Positions 5,733-7,399 of a DNA stretch of 7,399 nt are shown piece after piece. The stretch comes from Burkholderiales bacterium. GTDB taxonomy: Bacteria > Pseudomonadota > Gammaproteobacteria > Burkholderiales > Casimicrobiaceae. Made by a program: the position numbers and the translations under genes. The notes beneath the pieces are model-generated. The model saw nothing but the letters and a program-made list of their open reading frames with translations, was not told where the DNA came from and made no database searches. Each line of letters opens with the position of its first letter. Position 1 is the stretch's first letter. The stretch is from assembly GCA_031283405.1 (NCBI GenBank), contig JAITBX010000026.1, forward strand, positions 1 through 7,399, read 5' to 3'.

Positions 5733-6056
5733 TCAACCCACCAGCGCCTGCAACAACCACAGCGCCACCATGCCCGCGGCGATGGTCGCCAGCACATGCC
5801 GCGTCCAATACGCCGCCGCCAGCGCGACCAGCGCCGCCCACAATCGGATGTTGCCGGGTTCCAGCGACAGCGCGTCGTTTTGCATGAGAATTTCCGGCGC
5901 GATCAGCGCCGCCAGCACCGTCGGCGGCACATAGCGCAGCAAATGCCGCAACGCAGGACTTTGCGGCAGAAAGCGAGCGCCGGCAATGAACGAGAAGCGC
6001 AACAGAAACGTCAGCGCCCCGCACACGATCATGAGGAGAAGGATATCTACCCGCAT
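5733..6056 (-). CDS. azlD: AzlD family branched-chain amino acid transport protein
   Basis: The small subunit of the AzlCD (YgaZH-type) exporter of branched-chain amino acids in the inner membrane. The 107 residues are almost wholly hydrophobic, with about four membrane segments (near 3-25, 38-57, 67-84, 88-105). The family features LLRFSFIAG (18-26) and RYVPPTVLAALIAPEIL (41-57) are visible. The ATG at 6056 starts 18 bases after the azlC stop, in the same orientation, so the two form an operon. The start lies in a 14-bp tandem duplication shared with the intergenic spacer. Downstream on the same strand is the repeat-filled gap before tsaB. Confidence 0.92.
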   Translation of the reverse strand: MRVDILLLMIVCGALTFLLRFSFIAGARFLPQSPALRHLLRYVPPTVLAALIAPEILMQNDALSLEPGNIRLWAALVALAAAYWTRHVLATIAAGMVALWLLQALVG

Positions 6057-6074
6057 TTTTCTACCCGCTTTTCT
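6047..6074. repeat. 14-bp tandem duplication across the azlC-azlD junction
   Basis: CTACCCGCATTTTT (6047-6060) and CTACCCGCTTTTCT (6061-6074) differ at two positions. The first unit contains the azlD start codon and first codons; the second is the whole remaining spacer back to the azlC stop. Confidence 0.8.
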
Positions 6075-6770
6075 CTACTTTTCGTCCCACCAACGATGCA
6101 CAAGCAAGCCGACCACCATGCCGATAGCCGCCGCCGCCAGTATCCACAGTTTGTGCGGCAGCGATTGCAACGCCAGCGCCGCCGCGCCCGATGCCAGCGC
6201 TGCGCAAATCTCGCTCTTGCGCCGCACCGACAACACCAGAAGCGCGATGAAGGTCAGCGCGATCGAAAACTCCAGCGACCAACTGTCGGGAATCGCCCGT
6301 CCCACGAAAACGCCGACGATGGTCGAGATGACCCAGCCCGTCCACAGCGTCAATCCTGTTCCCAACAAATACCAGTGTCGGAACGCTGTCACCGAGCCGT
6401 CGCGAAAACGCCGCACCGCCACCATGTAGGCTTCGTCGGTCAAGAGGTATGACAGCACGCATTTCCAGCGCCAGGGCAGCGCGCTCAGATACGGCGCCAT
6501 GTCGGCGCTGTAGAGCAGATGCCGCAGATTGACGATGCCGACCGTCGCGCCAATCACCGAAAACGGCGCCGCCACGCCCCACAGTTGCACGAAAACGATT
6601 TGCGACGAGCCTCCCAGCACGATCACCGACATCGACATGACCGCCCACGCCGGCAGCCCCGCCGCCAGCCCCAGCACGCCGAAGATCAGCCCGAACGGCA
6701 CGATGCCGAGCAACAACGGCATTTCCGCCTGCACGCCGGCCAGAAATTCGGCGCGAGCGCCGGGGATCAT
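6075..6770 (-). CDS. azlC: AzlC family branched-chain amino acid permease
   Basis: The large membrane subunit of the AzlCD exporter. From the ATG at 6770 the product is 231 residues, the usual AzlC length (E. coli YgaZ 245). It shows LLLGIVPFGLIFGVLG (residues 19-32), GGSSQIVFVQLW (53-64) and the signature NLRHLLYSADM (81-91), followed by several more hydrophobic segments. The frame stays open to 6992, but residues encoded above 6858 are only translations of intergenic palindromic repeats (they read MGWIPAFAGMTE and GFETRP). ATG 6857 would give 260 residues and cannot be excluded; I prefer 6770 because homology starts just after it and the upstream stretch resembles a leader (TACAAT at 6851-6846 could be a -10 box). 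No Shine-Dalgarno is clear for either. Paired with azlD 18 bp downstream. Confidence 0.92.
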   Translation of the reverse strand: MIPGARAEFLAGVQAEMPLLLGIVPFGLIFGVLGLAAGLPAWAVMSMSVIVLGGSSQIVFVQLWGVAAPFSVIGATVGIVNLRHLLYSADMAPYLSALPWRWKCVLSYLLTDEAYMVAVRRFRDGSVTAFRHWYLLGTGLTLWTGWVISTIVGVFVGRAIPDSWSLEFSIALTFIALLVLSVRRKSEICAALASGAAALALQSLPHKLWILAAAAIGMVVGLLVHRWWDEK

Positions 6771-6869
6771 GGAAACATCGGAGGAGTCATCGGCGAAAGG
6801 GTTGGGAGGAGGAGTCACGAAGCGTGCTGAAAAAGGCAATTCGATATTGTAAGTCATGGGATCGGGCGA

Positions 6870-6930
6870 GGGGCGGGTTTCAAACCCGCTCCTGCACGCA
6901 TCAGGTATCATGGGGTTCCAAACCCACCCT
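6870..6930. repeat. Palindrome B, heptamer module and degenerate palindrome B
   Basis: A palindrome with arms GCGGGTTT and AAACCCGC (6873-6889) is followed by ATCAGGTATCA (6900-6910) and then by a worn copy, GGGTTCCAAACCC (6913-6925). The same order, ATCAGGTATCATG then palindrome, recurs at 7175-7209. This lies in the 464-bp region between azlC and rlmD that holds no credible gene. Confidence 0.75.
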
Positions 6931-6946
6931 GCCGGCCATTGACACG

Positions 6947-6987
6947 GTTTCACCTTTTCCGTCATTCCCGCGAAGGCGGGAATCCAG
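6947..6987 (+). repeat. REP-like element A, first copy
   Basis: The core is ATTCCCGC-GAAG-GCGGGAAT (6964-6983), a perfect 8-bp hairpin with a 4-base loop, inside a 29-bp unit (6959-6987) of a type widespread in proteobacterial intergenic DNA. A matching unit in opposite orientation is at 7091-7119. Left-flank CACCTTTTC also matches the other copy's right flank. Confidence 0.85.
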
Positions 6988-7090
6988 CCCACCCGCCCTC
7001 ATTATTTCGTCTTTGTCGCCATTGATAACAGTTGTGCTTTCGCAAGTATTGATGTGTGTGTTTCGCTTCACTCAACGGCTTTACAAAGGA

Positions 7091-7132
7091 CTGGCTTCCC
7101 GCCTTCACGGGAATGACGGTAAGAAAAGGTGT
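7091..7132 (-). repeat. REP-like element A, second copy (inverted)
   Basis: Positions 7091-7119 equal the reverse complement of 6959-6987 at 27 of 29 positions. Similarity resumes in AAAAGGTG (7124-7131) after a 4-base insertion. The 103 bases between the two units (6988-7090) are more AT-rich than the surroundings and hold no credible gene. Confidence 0.85.
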
Positions 7133-7144
7133 TGCCTGATTCTC

Positions 7145-7168
7145 ACTCCTCCAAGGAGGGGAATGGAA
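7145..7168. repeat. CCTCC-AA-GGAGG palindrome
   Basis: CTCCTCCAAGGAGGGGAATGG is a short hairpin of a common dispersed type, here 6 bases before the heptamer module at 7175. Its core resembles the stem of the icd terminator (1359-1381). Confidence 0.5.
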
Positions 7169-7174
7169 ACAAGG

Positions 7175-7234
7175 ATCAGGTATCATGTGGGGCGGGTTTC
7201 AAACCCGCCTCTACAAATTGATGCCTGATATCTG
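7175..7234. repeat. Heptamer module, palindrome B and inverted heptamers before rlmD
   Basis: ATCAGGTATCA (7175-7185) is followed by the palindrome with GCGGGTTT and AAACCCGC arms (7193-7209), then by CCTGATA, TCTGAT (7224-7236), the heptamer in opposite orientation. The last heptamer runs into the ATG of rlmD at 7235. Confidence 0.8.
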
Positions 7235-7399
7235 ATGTCTTTCATTGCCCTTATCGAATCGCTCGACCAGGAAGGTCGCGGCATTGCCCGCCTCGACGGC
7301 AAAGCCGTTTTCGTCGAAGGCGCGTTGCCCGGCGAGACGGTAGTCGCGCAAATCCTGAAACGCAAACCGACGGTGGATTTTGCACGCGCTGAGCAAGTG
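7235..7399 (+). CDS. rlmD: 23S rRNA m5U methyltransferase (RlmD-like), N-terminal TRAM domain, partial
   Basis: The 55 visible residues, cut by the right edge, form a TRAM domain: IESLDQEGRGIARLDGK (7-23), then VFVEGALPGETV (25-36). This pattern is characteristic of the RlmD/RumA branch of SAM-dependent m5U methyltransferases that modify U1939 of 23S rRNA; the catalytic and Fe-S cysteines would lie beyond the window. Other TRAM proteins (the Gram-positive RlmCD type, MiaB) are less likely, since TRAM is N-terminal and the wording matches RlmD. The ATG at 7235 is the start, because an in-frame TGA lies at 7226-7228. No Shine-Dalgarno is visible, and the start codon is embedded in a heptamer repeat. 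It is divergent from azlC. Confidence 0.8.
   Translation, partial: MSFIALIESLDQEGRGIARLDGKAVFVEGALPGETVVAQILKRKPTVDFARAEQV

Noticed and set aside
5628..6452. Plus-strand 274-codon frame opposite azlD and azlC
   Set aside because: Arg/Gln/His-rich composition and antisense to two membrane proteins with family signatures.
6962..7186. Small minus-strand open frame in the azlC-rlmD gap
   Set aside because: Much of it translates element A and flanking repeats; no ribosome binding site and no family resemblance.
6858..7234. CRISPR array
   Set aside because: The repeats differ in type, orientation and spacing; there are no regular spacers and no cas genes.

Overview
The window reads as an ordinary chromosomal segment of a Gram-negative proteobacterium, most likely a betaproteobacterium. 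This is judged from the style of the Icd, TsaB/RimI/family-4 uracil-DNA glycosylase, LplT-like, AzlCD and RlmD proteins, the moderately GC-rich coding sequence, and interspersed palindromic repeats common in such genomes. The taxon is an inference; no rRNA or other marker is present. I see no phage, plasmid, CRISPR, toxin or defence gene.

Layout. Positions 1-1302, minus strand: the N-terminal part of an LplT-like MFS transporter running off the left edge, preceded by an EamA/DMT permease. Positions 1352-2656, minus strand: NADP-dependent isocitrate dehydrogenase (icd), with a clear intrinsic terminator behind it. A 219-bp divergent intergenic region follows, then a plus-strand DJ-1/PfpI (YajL-like) gene at 2876-3421. 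Convergent with it is a tightly packed minus-strand cluster, tsaB-rimI-family 4 UDG (5466 down to 3445), with overlapping frames. Next, on the same strand, is azlC-azlD (6770 down to 5733), a two-subunit branched-chain amino acid exporter. At the right edge, on the plus strand, is the start of a TRAM-domain 23S rRNA m5U methyltransferase, probably rlmD.

Function. The genes are housekeeping: TCA cycle, tRNA t6A synthesis and ribosomal-protein acetylation (tsaB, rimI), uracil excision repair, rRNA methylation, amino acid efflux and protein/glyoxal quality control. The best-supported functional unit is tsaB-rimI-udg, which is probably translationally coupled.

The unusual content is in the non-coding DNA. 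The two larger gaps (5467-5732 and 6771-7234) are mosaics of short palindromic repeats. They include a multi-hairpin element with inverted ends, a pair of 29-bp elements in opposite orientation, paired GCGGGTTT/AAACCCGC palindromes, and a heptamer (CAGGTAT) tandem repeat lying directly at the starts of tsaB and rlmD. A degenerate repeat copy also supplies the stop codon of the EamA gene. I found no new protein system; the repeat architecture and its contact with gene starts is what merits a second look.
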